From G963704535 sp963704535 (GTDB lineage Bacteria > Chloroflexota > Chloroflexia > Chloroflexales > Roseiflexaceae): DNA of 64,000 nucleotides. Under the pieces are notes generated by a model. It searched no databases and was not told where the DNA came from. It worked only from the letters and a program-made list of their open reading frames with translations. The stretch covers positions 2,728,001 to 2,792,000 of the forward strand of contig OY969916.1 of the NCBI GenBank assembly GCA_963704535.1, in the 5' to 3' direction. Made by a program: the position numbers and the translations under genes. The stretch's first letter is position 1; each line of letters opens with the position of its first letter. Positions 8,754 through 20,300 of the stretch are shown here, piece by piece.

Positions 8754-8879
8754 ATGCGCTGGCTAGGTCGGCGTATTGACCGTATCCATCGGATAGCTTC
8801 GAGAAGCCTCCCATCAGGTGTACAGCCGGCTGGTTCGGTCTGGCACTGGCGAGGCGTAGTACAAAGAGGATCAAGATGA
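8754..8879 (+). pseudogene. DNA cytosine-5 methyltransferase, 3' remnant after IS110
   Basis: This frame begins with MRWLGRRIDRIHRIA, the typical motif-X tail of Dcm-like enzymes. It joins in frame to codon 7055-7057 upstream of the IS. It runs 41 residues and its TGA (8877-8879) overlaps the ATG of the ParB-like gene as ATGA. This shows that the methyltransferase and parB were translationally coupled before the IS entered. Confidence 0.8.
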
Positions 8880-10092
8880 CCGCACCATTTGCGCCGGCGG
8901 CGCTGCACCAGGTCGACCCGTTGTTCATCGACTTCGACCCGACCCAGCCGCGCCAGGAAATTGACCAGGACGCCCAGGACGACCTTGAAGCGAGCGTGCG
9001 AGAGGTGCAGGGCATACGCACGCCGATTATGGTCGTCGCTAAAGCAGACGGCCGCTATCAACTGCTGTATGGGGAGCGACGGCTGCGAGCCGTGCAGACC
9101 GCCATGCTGCCTGCGGTGCCCTGCCTGGTCGTCCCAGCAGAACATGCACCGTCGTGGATGGAGGCGCTGGATACCCAGCTTATTGAAAACCTCTGCCGGG
9201 CCGAATTGCGCCCACTGGAGATCGCGCAAGGGCTATGGCGGCGGATTCTGGGCGCCAATATCGAGGCGCTGGAGGAAGAACAGGGCGACGACGGTAGGAG
9301 CACGGCACAGCTCCTTGCGAACTACCTGACCCCGGCCAGCCAGATCGCCGCGCTCGAAGATCGTTTGTGTGTGCTTGCAGGCGTCGCCACCGTGGCCGAC
9401 TACTTCGGCGGCGGGCGGGTGCGTGTGGCGCGTAAGGCCATCCTGGCGCGCTACGGCATGGCCGACTGGAGCGCGTCACGTTTGAAAAAGCTGTTCCAGG
9501 CGCTCGACGTGGCCTCAGATGTGCAGGACTTGCTCTCCGGCGTCGATGTCTCCGCCCGCGCGCTGCGCGAGCTGGGCAAGCGCGCCCCAGACGAACAGAC
9601 TGACCTGGTGCAGCAGGCGAAGACGGCCGCGGCAACAAAGGGAATGGCGATGTCAGCGGCGCGTTACGCGATGCGCTGGAGCCGGACAAGAAGGGCAAAA
9701 AGAAGGCAGCAGCGCAGCAGACCTCGACGGGTGACAAGGAGGGTGATCAGGGGGCCGGCGACCTGGCGCTCGACCTGGACGGCGATCGAGAGGGGGCATC
9801 GACGTGTACCCCCGATCCGAGCCTGGCCCTCCTCACCAGCACGGGCGGCAGCGCGCCGAAGCTCGTCACCGACCGCCCGGCCCCGGAGCGGGGCAAAACC
9901 CCGCCTACACGCAAGGTCGGCGAGTGGGATAACGACCAGGTGCTCCAGCTAGAGGGCGCGCTGGAGGCAGCCCGCAACCTGTTCGACGACGCCGGCCCGG
10001 CGCGCTTCAATGCGGCCCAGATCAAGCGGCTGAGTGGGCTGTGGGGCGAGGTGGTCGAGCGGATGCAGCGCGCCGGGATAGGTGAGGAGTAA
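8876..10092 (+). CDS. ParB/Spo0J-like nuclease-domain protein, -1 frame change inside
   Basis: The N-terminal ParB domain (residues 1-110) contains DPTQPRQEID, LLYGERRLRAVQ (the GERR box) and TQLIENLCRAELRPLEIAQG (ENxxRxxL box). A helix-turn-helix region follows. The original frame ends at 9952 with an implausible Arg-rich tail. From about 9640 the -1 frame encodes a good continuation (DVSGALRDALEPDKKGKKK ... VGEWDNDQVLQLEGALEAA) and stops at 10090-10092, 5 nt before the next ATG. The switch point coincides with the heptamer AAAGGGA at 9637-9643, read A AAG GGA in the zero frame. It could be programmed frameshifting or a one-base deletion. The role is likely partition or DNA binding for the element. 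Confidence 0.7.
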
Positions 10093-10097
10093 GGTCA

Positions 10098-12324
10098 ATG
10101 TCGTGCGATGGCAACCGCGACAGCTACTTCGTGGCAGTATCAGGTGGCGGCAGCGCGGCGGCGCAGGCGTTCGGCGGCGCTGAGGCGGCAAAGCAGGCGC
10201 TTGACGACCTGTTCGCGATCGGGCGGAATGGCCCCAAGCCGCCTTTTGAGGCCAGGCTCGCCGAGGCCCAGACCCGGCTGATGTTCGCGCAGATGCAGCG
10301 CCAGCGCATCAAGCCGCCCACACACAGCACGAGCGGGCTGCCCAGAGCTGACGCGCAGTTCGGCTACGCGCTGGTCCAGCGCACCCTGACGGCGCTGGAG
10401 CGCGGCGAAGCCCTGCCGCCCCAGGCGCGTGAACTGTTTCTGGCTAGGGAGCGCGAGCGGCAGATCACCAGTCTGCGTACCGACGTGCGTGGGCGGGTGC
10501 GCTGCGGCGGCTGCGGCCAGTACACCAGCCCGATCCGCGGCCACGTCTGCAAGACAACCGCCAGCGTCGAAGCCCTCCGGCGCAGCCTCGTGCGCCGGCT
10601 GGGCGTGCCGCCCTCTAGCTACCCTGATGAGCAACTTGCCGCCCTGCTGGAAGCCGCTCGCGCCGGCGATGTGACCATGCGCCACCCGACAATGGGCGAG
10701 GTGGTCAGCGTGACGCTGGATGGGCTGCCGCTGGCGCTGGGCAGCGGCTTCGTGCCGGAGTTGTGGGCTGGGGCGGGCCGGCGCATCGTCACGCCTGGCG
10801 GCGCCGTGCTGACCGTGCTCGATGGCACCGGGCTGAGAGAGGTGCCGGAAATGGCTCCGCTCCAAGTTCAGCTCATCGCCAAACGTGATGAAGTGCAGGC
10901 CCGGCTGCGGATGACGCTCGACGAGCAGGAGCGCGCCCGGCTGTTCCACTACTGGCGCGACCTCCATGATGCGATCCGGGACAATGCGGCCGTGGCCGCA
11001 GCCGCCTCCGATTTCGGGCTACAGCTCACTCCTGAGATGCCGATCATTGGCGTGCCTGCGCTGTCCACGCCCGTCCCAAACTCTTCCCCGGTCGCGCCAG
11101 CGGTAGAGACGTTCGCCTACGGCAGCGACCCGACCCGCGCCTACCGTATGCGCTACCGGGTGGTGGACCTCGACGACCTGGTGCCCTCGAACCTCGACAG
11201 CGGCGCGATCAATCCGGCCTACGACGCGGCGCTCCAGCCGCGCCAGCGCGACCGGGCCGCCAGCCAGGCCCAGATCGCCAGGGTGGCCCAGACGCTCACC
11301 CCCGACGCGCTGCTGACCGATTTCAAGCAGCTCGACAAGGGCGCGCCGATCCTGGGGCCGGAGGACCGCTGTGTCGAGTTGGGGAATGGCAGGATTTTGG
11401 CGCTCAGGAAAGCGCGGGAAGCCTTTCCCGCGCAGTGGGAAGCCTATCAAGGCCGGCTGCAAGCGGTGGCCGCTTCCTTCGGCATCGACGCGGCCGAGTT
11501 GGCACAGATGCGCTCGCCCGTCCTGGTGCGCGAACGGGTCGATGCGGTGGACCGGGCGGCTTTTGCGCGCGAAGCGAACGCGCCGCCGGTCTTGCAGATG
11601 TCGACTCTGGAAAATGCCGTTATCGACGCGAAGCGGCTAACCGACGATACCCTGCTACGGCTGAACGTGCGCGAGGACCAGAGCATTGATCTCGCGCTCC
11701 GGGCCAGGGGCAATGCCGCGTTTGTGCGCGACTTTATGCAGACGCTCCCCGACAACGAGCGGGCGACCCTGATGCGCGCCGACGGCACACTCAACCAGCA
11801 GGGCATCTGGCGTATCAAGGCCGCCCTGTTCACGCGCACCTTTCCGGGCAATTCAGGGCGCCGGCTGGCCGAGACCTTTACCGAAGCCCTCGAACTCGAC
11901 GACCAAGAACTTTGAGCAGGCCGTGGCCGGCAGCTTGCCCGCGCTGGTGCGGGCGCAGAGCCGCATCAACAGCGGCCTGCGTAGCCAGGATCTCGACCTC
12001 TCCGCTGACATGGCCGCCTCGCTCGATATGCTGGCCCGGCTGCGCGAGCAGGACATGCCGATCCACGTCTACCTGGAACAGTCCACGCTGTTCGAGCGCG
12101 AGCTAACGCCGTTCCAGGAGACCATGCTGGCGCACTTCGACAAAATCGGCCGGTCGCCCAAGGCGATCCGAGGCTTCCTGAACGCCTACGCGCTCTCTGT
12201 TGAGGATGCCCCGGACCCCAATCAGACCGATATGTTCGGCGGCACTCGTGTGACGAAAGAACAGCTCTTTTTCCGTATCGCCGGCCAGGGCGCCGACAGC
12301 ATGCCTGCCGCTGCGGCAGCATAA
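10098..12324 (+). CDS. MSCDGNR-domain zinc-finger protein with DdrB/ParB-like polyvalent module (frameshifted)
   Basis: Residues 1-105 are a domain shared with the AAA+ and VWA proteins downstream (MSCDGNR, AQAFGG, PPTHSTSGLPRADAQFGYA). A zinc finger CGGCGQYTSPIRGHVC follows at about 135-150, then a second conserved block (RRLGVPPSSYP, MRHPTMGE, DGLPLALGSGFVP). Residues about 350-460 match the DdrB-like ParB-superfamily module of phage/plasmid polyvalent proteins: RYRVVDLDDLVPSN, INPAYDAALQPRQRDRA, GAPILGPEDRCVELGNGR. The zero frame stops at 11913-11915. The expected DdrB tail (STTKNFEQAVAGSLPALVRAQ ... DLDLSADMA ... DPNQTDMFGG) is in the +1 frame to 12324. A single extra base near 11886-11890 (CCC run) explains this. 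The RBS is AAGG before ATG 10098. Confidence 0.7.
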
Positions 12325-12397
12325 GTGTCTAGGGTGACATTTTTTGAGGGCAAATCCCCGTTAAGACTAAAACAGTGATTTACTGCATTGGAAAGAT

Positions 12398-13057
12398 ATG
12401 AAAAGTACACTCTCATCAGGCGCCCAAGGAGCCGATCTGCAACGTGTCCCGCGGCTGATGCGAAAAGGCCAGGAGTATACGGCCGGCAGCCTGGCCGCAG
12501 CGCTGGCTGCTCAGGGCGCCGGTGCTTTGATTGCGCCGGCGCACCCGTTCGACACTGCGATGGGCAGCGGCATCCGCTGGTCGCCCTCGGCGCTGGAGCT
12601 GTGGGTGAGAGGCGAACGGCTCGACGTGGCCGAAGTGGAGACCAATTCGCCTGTAAGCTGCTGGGGCAACCTGACATTCGTGGATGCCTTTCCGACCGTC
12701 TCACACTGGTGGTTCGGCAGCTCGTGGACGCAGCGCGTTCGCGTGACGACGACCGCACGCCTGCCGGATCGGTCGGGCCTGGTCTGGCTCCAGGCGGTCC
12801 AGGAGGATGGTGATGAGCTGCCCTGGAGCGTGCTCCCCGATGGGACGGCTGACGGTGTACTACCGGAGTATTCGGGTGGCCCAGCTAATCTGCCGCTCAG
12901 GCTGCGCCTGGGCCAGCTCGCGCGCCTGGTCCTGGCTGGTGAGATCGCGGCCGGTCAGTGGGCAGCGGTGACGAGCCTGGTGGCCGCCCGCGAGTTGCAC
13001 ACACTTGTGACCATCGAGCGGCGCGATGAGCTGCTGCGTGCAGTGGGGCTGTTATGA
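12398..13057 (+). CDS. hypothetical protein, 'APAHP' family copy 1
   Basis: A 219-residue protein of unknown function with a homologue at 20697-21329. Shared blocks are IAPAHPFDTAMGSGIRWSP, FPTVSHWWFGSSWTQR, NLPLRLRLGQLARLVL and VTSLV. Copy 1 has about 45 extra N-terminal residues. There are no cysteine clusters, signal peptide or membrane segments; the conserved His/Trp pairs suggest a folded binding domain. It sits between two of the MSC-domain genes and its TGA overlaps the next ATG (ATGA), so it is co-translated with the second ParB-like gene. The family is not recognised. Confidence 0.6.
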   Translation: MKSTLSSGAQGADLQRVPRLMRKGQEYTAGSLAAALAAQGAGALIAPAHPFDTAMGSGIRWSPSALELWVRGERLDVAEVETNSPVSCWGNLTFVDAFPTVSHWWFGSSWTQRVRVTTTARLPDRSGLVWLQAVQEDGDELPWSVLPDGTADGVLPEYSGGPANLPLRLRLGQLARLVLAGEIAAGQWAAVTSLVAARELHTLVTIERRDELLRAVGLL

Positions 13058-14133
13058 CTGCTGCCCGCCTGCTCGATGTGCCAGCCGCGGCGATCCGCCT
13101 GACGCCGGCCAATCCCCGCACCGACGGCGAGGCCGACCTCGACGGCCTGGTCGCCTCGCTCGCGCACGGCCTGGCCCAGCGCCCGACGCTCACAGAGGTC
13201 GAGCCAGGTGTGTTTGAGGTGCTGACGGGCGAACGGCGGGTGCGAGCCGGTCTAGCGTTGGGCTGGACGGCGATCCCGGCCGTGGTCGAAGACGCGCTCG
13301 ACCCGCTCACCGCCCATACCCGCCGGGTGTCTGAGAACCTGCACCGCAAAGATTTAGGCCCGCTCGACGAGGCCCGCGCGCTCAAGCTCGACTGGCTGAT
13401 TGCCAACGTGCTCGCGCTGGACCTGGCGGATGTGGCCGCTGCGGCGCTCGCCCAGGCGGGGAATGTGCGGGCTGGCCTGGCGGCGGTCGCGGCCCTGCTC
13501 GAAGCAGCCGGCTGGTCGCCGAGCCGGCCCAATGTGACCCAGGAGGACTACCTCCGCAGTCGCGGGCTGGGCATCAGCAAGGCGATGCTGCGCAAGAAGT
13601 TGCAGCTCCTCAACCTCTCAGCCGCAGCCGAAGCCCGGCTCGACCAGGTGGAGCTGACCGAGGCGGGCCTGCGCGCGTTTGTGCGCCTCGACGACGCCGA
13701 CCAGGCGCTGCTGCTCGACGCGATCGACTGTGATGGGGAGCTGGCGAAGGAAACCCGCACGATCGTCGGCTGGGTGAGCGACGCGAAGAAGGGCCGCACC
13801 ATGCGCGATGCTATCGCGATTGCCCGCGGCGAGGTTCCGGGTACGGCCTCTGGCGATCTGGCTGCTGTTGGGGGCCAGGGAGACCGCACAGGCGGCACCT
13901 GGGGCGATTCAGGGTCGGAGCGTGGCCCTGATGAAGCTCCAGCGGCCGTCGGGCCGCTTGATGAACAGGCAGCGGCCGAACTGGTGCTGCCGCTGATGGA
14001 AACCGCCCAGGCGCTCCAGAGCCAGATCACGGCGCTTATGGGCGTGGAGATGGCGCAGCTCCCCCAGCCATGGGCGGATTTTGCGCGCGAGGCGCTGACC
14101 ACCATCCAGACCGCCATTCAACCATTGGTTTGA
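13054..14133 (+). CDS. ParB/RepB/Spo0J-like partition protein
   Basis: The N-terminal ParB domain shows LTPANPRTD, FEVLTGERRVRAGLALGW (GERR box) and RRVSENLHRKDLGPLDEA (ENxxRxDL box). A helix-turn-helix central region follows (GISKAMLRKKLQLLNL at about 170-185). The C-terminus is Ala/Gly-rich linker plus a helix. Length (359 residues) is normal for ParB, and unlike the first ParB it is intact. No adjacent ParA ATPase was found; the nearby AAA+ gene is MoxR-like, not Walker-type ParA. ParB-like proteins in such elements may act in replication or transcription rather than segregation. The near-palindromic 18-bp repeats around 22 kb are candidate binding sites. Confidence 0.75.
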   Translation: MTAARLLDVPAAAIRLTPANPRTDGEADLDGLVASLAHGLAQRPTLTEVEPGVFEVLTGERRVRAGLALGWTAIPAVVEDALDPLTAHTRRVSENLHRKDLGPLDEARALKLDWLIANVLALDLADVAAAALAQAGNVRAGLAAVAALLEAAGWSPSRPNVTQEDYLRSRGLGISKAMLRKKLQLLNLSAAAEARLDQVELTEAGLRAFVRLDDADQALLLDAIDCDGELAKETRTIVGWVSDAKKGRTMRDAIAIARGEVPGTASGDLAAVGGQGDRTGGTWGDSGSERGPDEAPAAVGPLDEQAAAELVLPLMETAQALQSQITALMGVEMAQLPQPWADFAREALTTIQTAIQPLV

Positions 14134-14151
14134 GCCTACTTGGGAGGAACT

Positions 14152-17100
14152 ATGTCCTGTGAGGGAAATCGCGGCGCTTTCGTCGCGCACGTCGCCGGCG
14201 CAAACAGCCCGGCCGCCCAGGCGTTCGGCGGGGAAGACCAGGCCGGCGCCGCACTCGAAACGATCTTTGATACCGGGCGGCGCCAGGCCGCAAGTAGTAG
14301 CGCGCCGCAGCAAAAGCTGGCCGAGGCCAAAACGCGCACACTGTTCGACTGGATGAAACGGGCCGGCTTTACGCCGCCGACCCACAGCAAGAGCGGGCTG
14401 CCCAAGGCCGACGCGCAGTTCGGCTACGCTGAGATGTACGATACCCTGGTCGCGCTGCGCGACGGCAGGCCACTTCCGGCGCTGGCGACCCAGATCGCCT
14501 GCGGCTTCGGACAGACGCGCGAACTGAGTGCGCTGCGTCTTGATGAGGCATTGGCGCGGCTGCGTTGTGGGAGCTGTGGCCGCTTCGCGCCGGCCGAGGC
14601 CAGTGGTCGCTCGCACGTCTGTCCGAACACCGCCACACCCCAGCAGATGCAGCGGGCGCTGATGCGCCGGCTGGGTGTGCCTGCCGGCGCCTACCCCCAC
14701 AACGACCTGGCGCACCTGCTCGACCAGGCGCGTGCGGAAGGGGTGAGCATGCGCCACCCGATTACGGGCGAGACGGTGCAGGCCAGCCTGGACAGTCTGC
14801 CGCTGGCGCTGACACAGGGCTTTGTGCCGGCCTCCTGGGGAAGCACAGCGGTGCTGGTCGAGGTCAGCCACGGCCGCATCGCCCCGGTGCTCAACGCTGC
14901 GGGCCTGCGGGTGTTGAAGCCGCCCGCGGGCGCGGTCGCGGCGGCGGCGGCTGCCTCCGGCGCACCATTGCCGGAGGGGACGCCGATGGTTGGCCCGACC
15001 GGGCCGCTGACCACGACGGCCGCTCTCACTGCCCCAGAGGATGGTATCCCCAGCGTGAGCGGCGGCAGTGCCTACTGGGTGGGTCGCTTTACCGGGACCG
15101 AGTTCCGCAAGGGCAAGGGTCAGATTGTGGTGGCGGGTGGCCGCACGTACACGGTCGGCGAGCGCTCGCACGACGACAACGATTGGAGCCGGGCGCGATT
15201 TGATGGGCTCATTCCGCCACCGCCCAAGCGGCCCCCCTTTGATGGGATTGCGGTCGGGCGCACGCTGGTCGCCGCGAGCGAGATCCTGCGCACTGGCAGT
15301 GCTCACAAGCGCCCTGATGGGGTGGTTGAGGTGTACGACGATGAGGGCGCCTTGGTCTCGATCTACGACCCGGCAACGCGCACGGCCGGCGACGTGGACG
15401 GCACCGACAACGCCTCGGCGGCGCAGATGGCGGCGGTGATGGCCGCGCGGATGCTCGATCCGCACAGCGACCTGGATCACTGTCTGGCGCGGGATGTGGA
15501 AGGGCTGCGCACCGGAGTGGTCACACCGCTGGCGGCTTCGGATAGCGCCTATCTGACCATCAAGGCCGAGTTGGAGGCCGGGCGCACCTTGACGCTGGGC
15601 GGCAAGCTGGCGGCAGCGCAGTGCCCGCGCTGCGGCAAGTTTATGGGCGCGGGGGGCTGCCGAGGGCTACATACCGAAGAGGTGCCGCGCGATGAGGTCA
15701 GCATGCCCGTTGATGTGGTGATAGGGCCTGATGAGGCGGTTGCTCCAGTTGAGCCAGTTGCCCCACCTGCGGAGGGCAGCACTCCAGTTGAGCCGGTTGC
15801 CCCACCTCCCTCGCTGCCTGCTCCAGCTCCCTCGCCGCCCGCTTCGGCGATCCCCACGGCTCCACCTGTCACGGTGCATGTCGAGTCGCCCCAGGTCACG
15901 GTGCAGGTAGAATCGCCCCAGGTACAGGTCGATGCCCCACAGGTCACGGTGCAGGTGGATGCGGATGCGATTGCCGGCCGCGTCGCGTCGCGGATGCCCA
16001 TTGCTGCGCCCAGCGCTGATGGCGCGCCTGGTGGTGCGGTGGCGCCCATCGCCGCGCCGCTCGACGAGCGCGTGATCGGCGTGCTTGACCGGATGCTCGA
16101 CCGCCTGGAGCGCATGGAGCGTCGCGCCGCTGAATCGGGCGCACCAGCCGAGACGCCGGCCGGCTCCACCGTTGCAGCTCCAGCCGCAGCGCGACCGCTC
16201 AAGCCGCGCGCTGATAGGGTGGTGCCGGCACTCGCCGACATGACCGCGCAGGAGAAGATCGTGAGCGCGCTGCGGATGCCCCGGCCCGATCGCGAGCTGA
16301 CCGCCATCGATCGCCGGATACTGCCCGCTGACTTCGCGGCGCTCGACGAGGATATTCCGCCCATCAAAGCAGACTATGTGATGAACGAGCGCGAGCGTAT
16401 GGTCATGCAGCGCATGGTCAGCGTGCGCTCGATGGGGATGAGGATGGGCCGGGTCAACGAAACCCGCTCGTTCGGCATCTACGGCCCGCCCGGCACCGGC
16501 AAGAACGAGCTGGCGCGCCAGTTTGCCGCCGGCATCATCACCACCGACACCGATGGCAACGAGCGCCAGGGGCTCCACTTCGAGCAGGTCGAGTTCGACC
16601 GTGACATGGATATCGGCGCCCTGATCGGCACGACCGCGCTGGAGAACGGCTCCACCGTCGCGCGGCTGGGGCCGGTCGGCCTGGCGGCGGTACAAGGGTC
16701 GGTGATCTGTCTGAACGAGGTGGTGCGCAACCCCAAGGCGCTCACGGCCTTCCAGTCGATGCTGGAGGAGGGCGAGATCCGTCTCAAGACCCCGGAGGTC
16801 CGGCATTATCAAAATCCCGATCCACCCCGCGACCACCTTTGTGACCACCTGGAATCCCGGCCTGGAAGGCGACTCCGACCGTCCGGCCGAAGCGCCGCGC
16901 TCGCGCATGGTCTCGATGGAGCTGCCCGCGCCGACGCCCGCCGAGCAGGCCGCCCGTGTCAAGTCGTTCTTCTCCAGAGCGCCGAGGGAGATCCAGCCCC
17001 AGACCGCCGAGATCAACGCGGCGATTGTCTTTTTCAACCAGGTGCGCAGCGGTATCCACGCCGGCAACATCCAGCAGCGCGGGCGCGGCAGCAAGGCCGT

Positions 17101-17302
17101 GCCCGGCCCGCGCGATCTCAACTTCTTCATGCTGGCCGGCAAGACCGACGGCTGGACGGCGGCGCTGGAGCAGATGCGGGTGTTCTGTGACCAGAACGTC
17201 GAGGACCGCGAGCGCGACTGGAAATTCATCCAGGAACAGTTCGCGATCAACTTCGGCCACGACGGTCGAGCGCACAGCCGCCCGGCGCCAGGTCGGTCGT
17301 AG
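14152..17302 (+). CDS. MSCEGNR-domain protein with MoxR-like AAA+ ATPase (frameshifted)
   Basis: A protein of about 1,050 residues starting at ATG 14152 behind TGGGAGG. It has the shared MSCEGNR domain (1-105), a zinc finger CGSCGRF...HVC (about 139-159), and the RRLGVPAGAYP/MRHPITGE block. A long linker leads to a second Cys pair (CPRCGKFMGAGGC, about 490), Pro/Val repeats of SPQVTVQV type, then an AAA_5/MoxR-like ATPase. Walker A is GPPGTGKNE (about 779). The Walker B position reads VICLNEV, with Asn where Asp is usual. The reading frame breaks around 16792-16802; in the +1 frame the expected sensor region HPATTFVTTWNPG and lid continue to the stop at 17300-17302. It pairs with the VWA protein next door, as in CobS/CobT- or NorQ/NorD-type machines. 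Confidence 0.75.
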
Positions 17303-17312
17303 GGAGGCAATG

Positions 17313-20300
17313 ATGTCGTGTGAAGGCAATCGCGCTCGCTACGTGGCGGCGGTGGCGACCGAGGGGGCCGTCTGCCAGGCGTTCGGCGGCGATCCGCAGC
17401 GGGCGCAGCAGATTATGGAAACGATCTACGACACCGCGCGCCAACGCCAGGATGTGCAGCCCCCTCTGGCCGACGCGCTGACACGGGTGCTGTTCTCCCA
17501 GATGCAGGCGTTAGGGATCGCACCACCAACGCACGCGGCAGACGGCCTACCAAAGCCGGCGGCGCGCCAGGGCTACGCGGCGCTGGCCCAGACCTTGATG
17601 GCGATCCGGGGCGGGAGGTCGCTGCCCACACTCGCGGCCCAGATCGCCCAAACCATCCCCAGCGGTGCAGGTACAGCTCCAGAGGAGGCACCCTCCCTCG
17701 AAGCCTACGGCTCGCGCCGGCGCGGCCCGGATGTGGTGACGATCACGGTCGAGGGGCGTCCCTTTTACGTGAGCGGCGGCGATTTCGAGACAATGAAAGA
17801 GGCGGTCAAAGCCTACGCGCAGGCGCGTGGAGTGGCGCCCAGGAACGCCTGGGACGCGCTCGGCAAGTCATGGAAGGTGCCCGGCACACTGGCCGAGTTG
17901 GAGGCTGCCCTGGACGGCCGGGCTTTTCGCGTGACCGAGGAGAAGCCCCTCGCCGACGATGCCGCAACTGGTGCTGCTGCTCGACCTGCCGCGCCAGGTG
18001 GGGAAGCGAGGAGCGAGCACAGTGAGAATGCGCCCGATCGGTCGTGGCGCGTGCCCTCCGGCACCCCCTCCGCACCCGGAGGACCTGACCGTGATACCAG
18101 GGGCGAGCGTGGTGACGGTGAGGCGGATGCGAGTGAGCCGTCGCGCTACCGCATGCGGCCAGCCGACCCACCCGGCGATGTGCCGCCGGCGGCTCTGAAC
18201 ATTTTGCAGCGGGCGATGCGCGATGCGAGTACGATGGCTCGTGCAGCCCTGCTTGACTTCGCCAACGGCCAGCCCCTCGGCTCATCGGAAGCGGCGGTCA
18301 ATTCGTTGCTGCGTACCATAGCTGAAGAATTGCGCTCGGAGTTCGGACGCAAGCGCACCGATCTGCCGCTGATCTATTGGGCGCGTCAGTTGAACAGCAG
18401 CCCGGCGAAGCGGCACGCTCTGGCCGTGGCAGTGCTCTCGGCGCTCCCTCATCCGCGCTGTGCGACCTGCGGCCAGTGGATGCCGGGAAAGGGCTCACGC
18501 CGAACCCACTCCTGCCCTGTTCCGACCTTTGGCGCTGATGGCTACAACGGGTTTGGCGTCGATCGCTACGGTATCACGCGCTGGGGAACCACCAGGGACG
18601 GCCTGCCGCTTCCCAGGCGGCGCACGGTGATGGAAGCGGCCAAAGACTTCATCACCCTATCCGACCCGATCAATAATCCGACTATGGCCGACCTGTGGGG
18701 GCGGATCGCCTCCGGGGTTGCCGGCCACGACTGCCGGGTTGTTCTGCGCGAGGGCGGCGGCTTCGCGACCGACATGCAGGGCACGATCTACGCCGACCCC
18801 TACCCGCTGGGGCGCGACGCCGACCCGCGCCACAATATGATCGTCACCAAGGCCGGTATCTACCATGAGATCGGGCACGAGTTGACCACGCCGCCCGAAG
18901 ATTGGGCCTATCTCCTTGAAGTCGCCGCCGGGCGCGCGACCATCCCCGGCATTGATCAGAGCCGGGCGATGATCACCAAGATCTATAACATCATCGAAGA
19001 CGGCCGGATGGAGCGCGACATGAGCGACCGCTTTGGGGGCGTCGCTGAAACCTTAGCAGCCCAATGCGCGATCTATCCGCGCTGGCACGAGCGGGTTGGT
19101 CCTGGGGTCGCGCTGGCCGACGAGGTGATCTGGCCGTTGCTCTACGCGGCGCTGCCCTACTTCAGCGTCCGCGACGAGGTGCGTGCGGCGATGACACCAG
19201 AGGGCCGGGCGCTGTTTGAGGAACTGGAGCCCTTCGCGCGACAGGGCGCGCTGGGGACGCCGGAGGACAGCCTGGCGGCGACGATTGAGATCACCAGGCG
19301 CCTCGAAGCCGCCGGCGTGCTGACCATCCCCGAAACCAGCGCCACACCACCACCGCCGCCCCCACCAGGAACCAAGCCGCGCTCCGGGTCGCCGTCCAGC
19401 GGCGTGGGTGAGAGCCAGAGTGCAGGGGGTGGCGGAGGTGCGGACGCGGACCAGGAGGCGGCCGGCGCGAGCGGCAATGCTGATTCAGGGGCGGACCAGA
19501 GTGAGGCGGCAGGTGTGCAGGATGAAGCGGGGGAGAAGGTTGCCGGTGAGGGTGATACGAGTGGCAAACCCACCTCTGATGGAAAGCCCGGCAATCCAAA
19601 GGACCGCGGCCCTGCCGGCGAGAGCACCCCCGTGCCGGGCCTGGCACCCTCAGGTGAGACCGCCGTGGGCGATCGACTGACACCGGAGCGGTTGGAAGAC
19701 ATCTTGAACGACCTGGAGGCCCAGGCGGTCAGCGCGGTCGAGCGCGAAATCACACGTCAGGGCCGCTATGACAGTCTGGGCGGCCTGCTGCATGCCCCGC
19801 TCACCGACAAGCACACGACCGATCGCATCTGGGACGAGGGCTACAGCAAAGCAATACCGCCCAGCGATACCACCCGCCAGCGCTACCGCACGCCCGACGG
19901 TCGGGTGGATTCGGTGCAGACCGGCACGCCCATGCAAACCGCTCCGCGCAAGCTCGCCGAGCTGGAGCGACGGAGGGTGGCCCAGCAGCAGATTTCTGGC
20001 CGCCTGGCGCGCCGGCTGGATTCGATCCGCCAGGAGACGATTGCGCGGCTGCGGATGCAGCAGGAGGGCCGGCTCGACCGGCGCAGGCTGCCGGCGGCGC
20101 TGGCCGGGCGTGAGGATGTGCGGTCCCGTATCAGCACCTCCGACGATACCGGGATGGCGGTGAGCCTACTGCTCGACCAGAGCGGCAGCATGGCCGATCA
20201 CATTCGCAGCCGGCGGCTGTATGATGCAACCTGTATTATTGGACAGGCGATGGAGCAGATCGATATCCCCTACGAGGTGCGCGGCCACGGTGGCGCCAGC

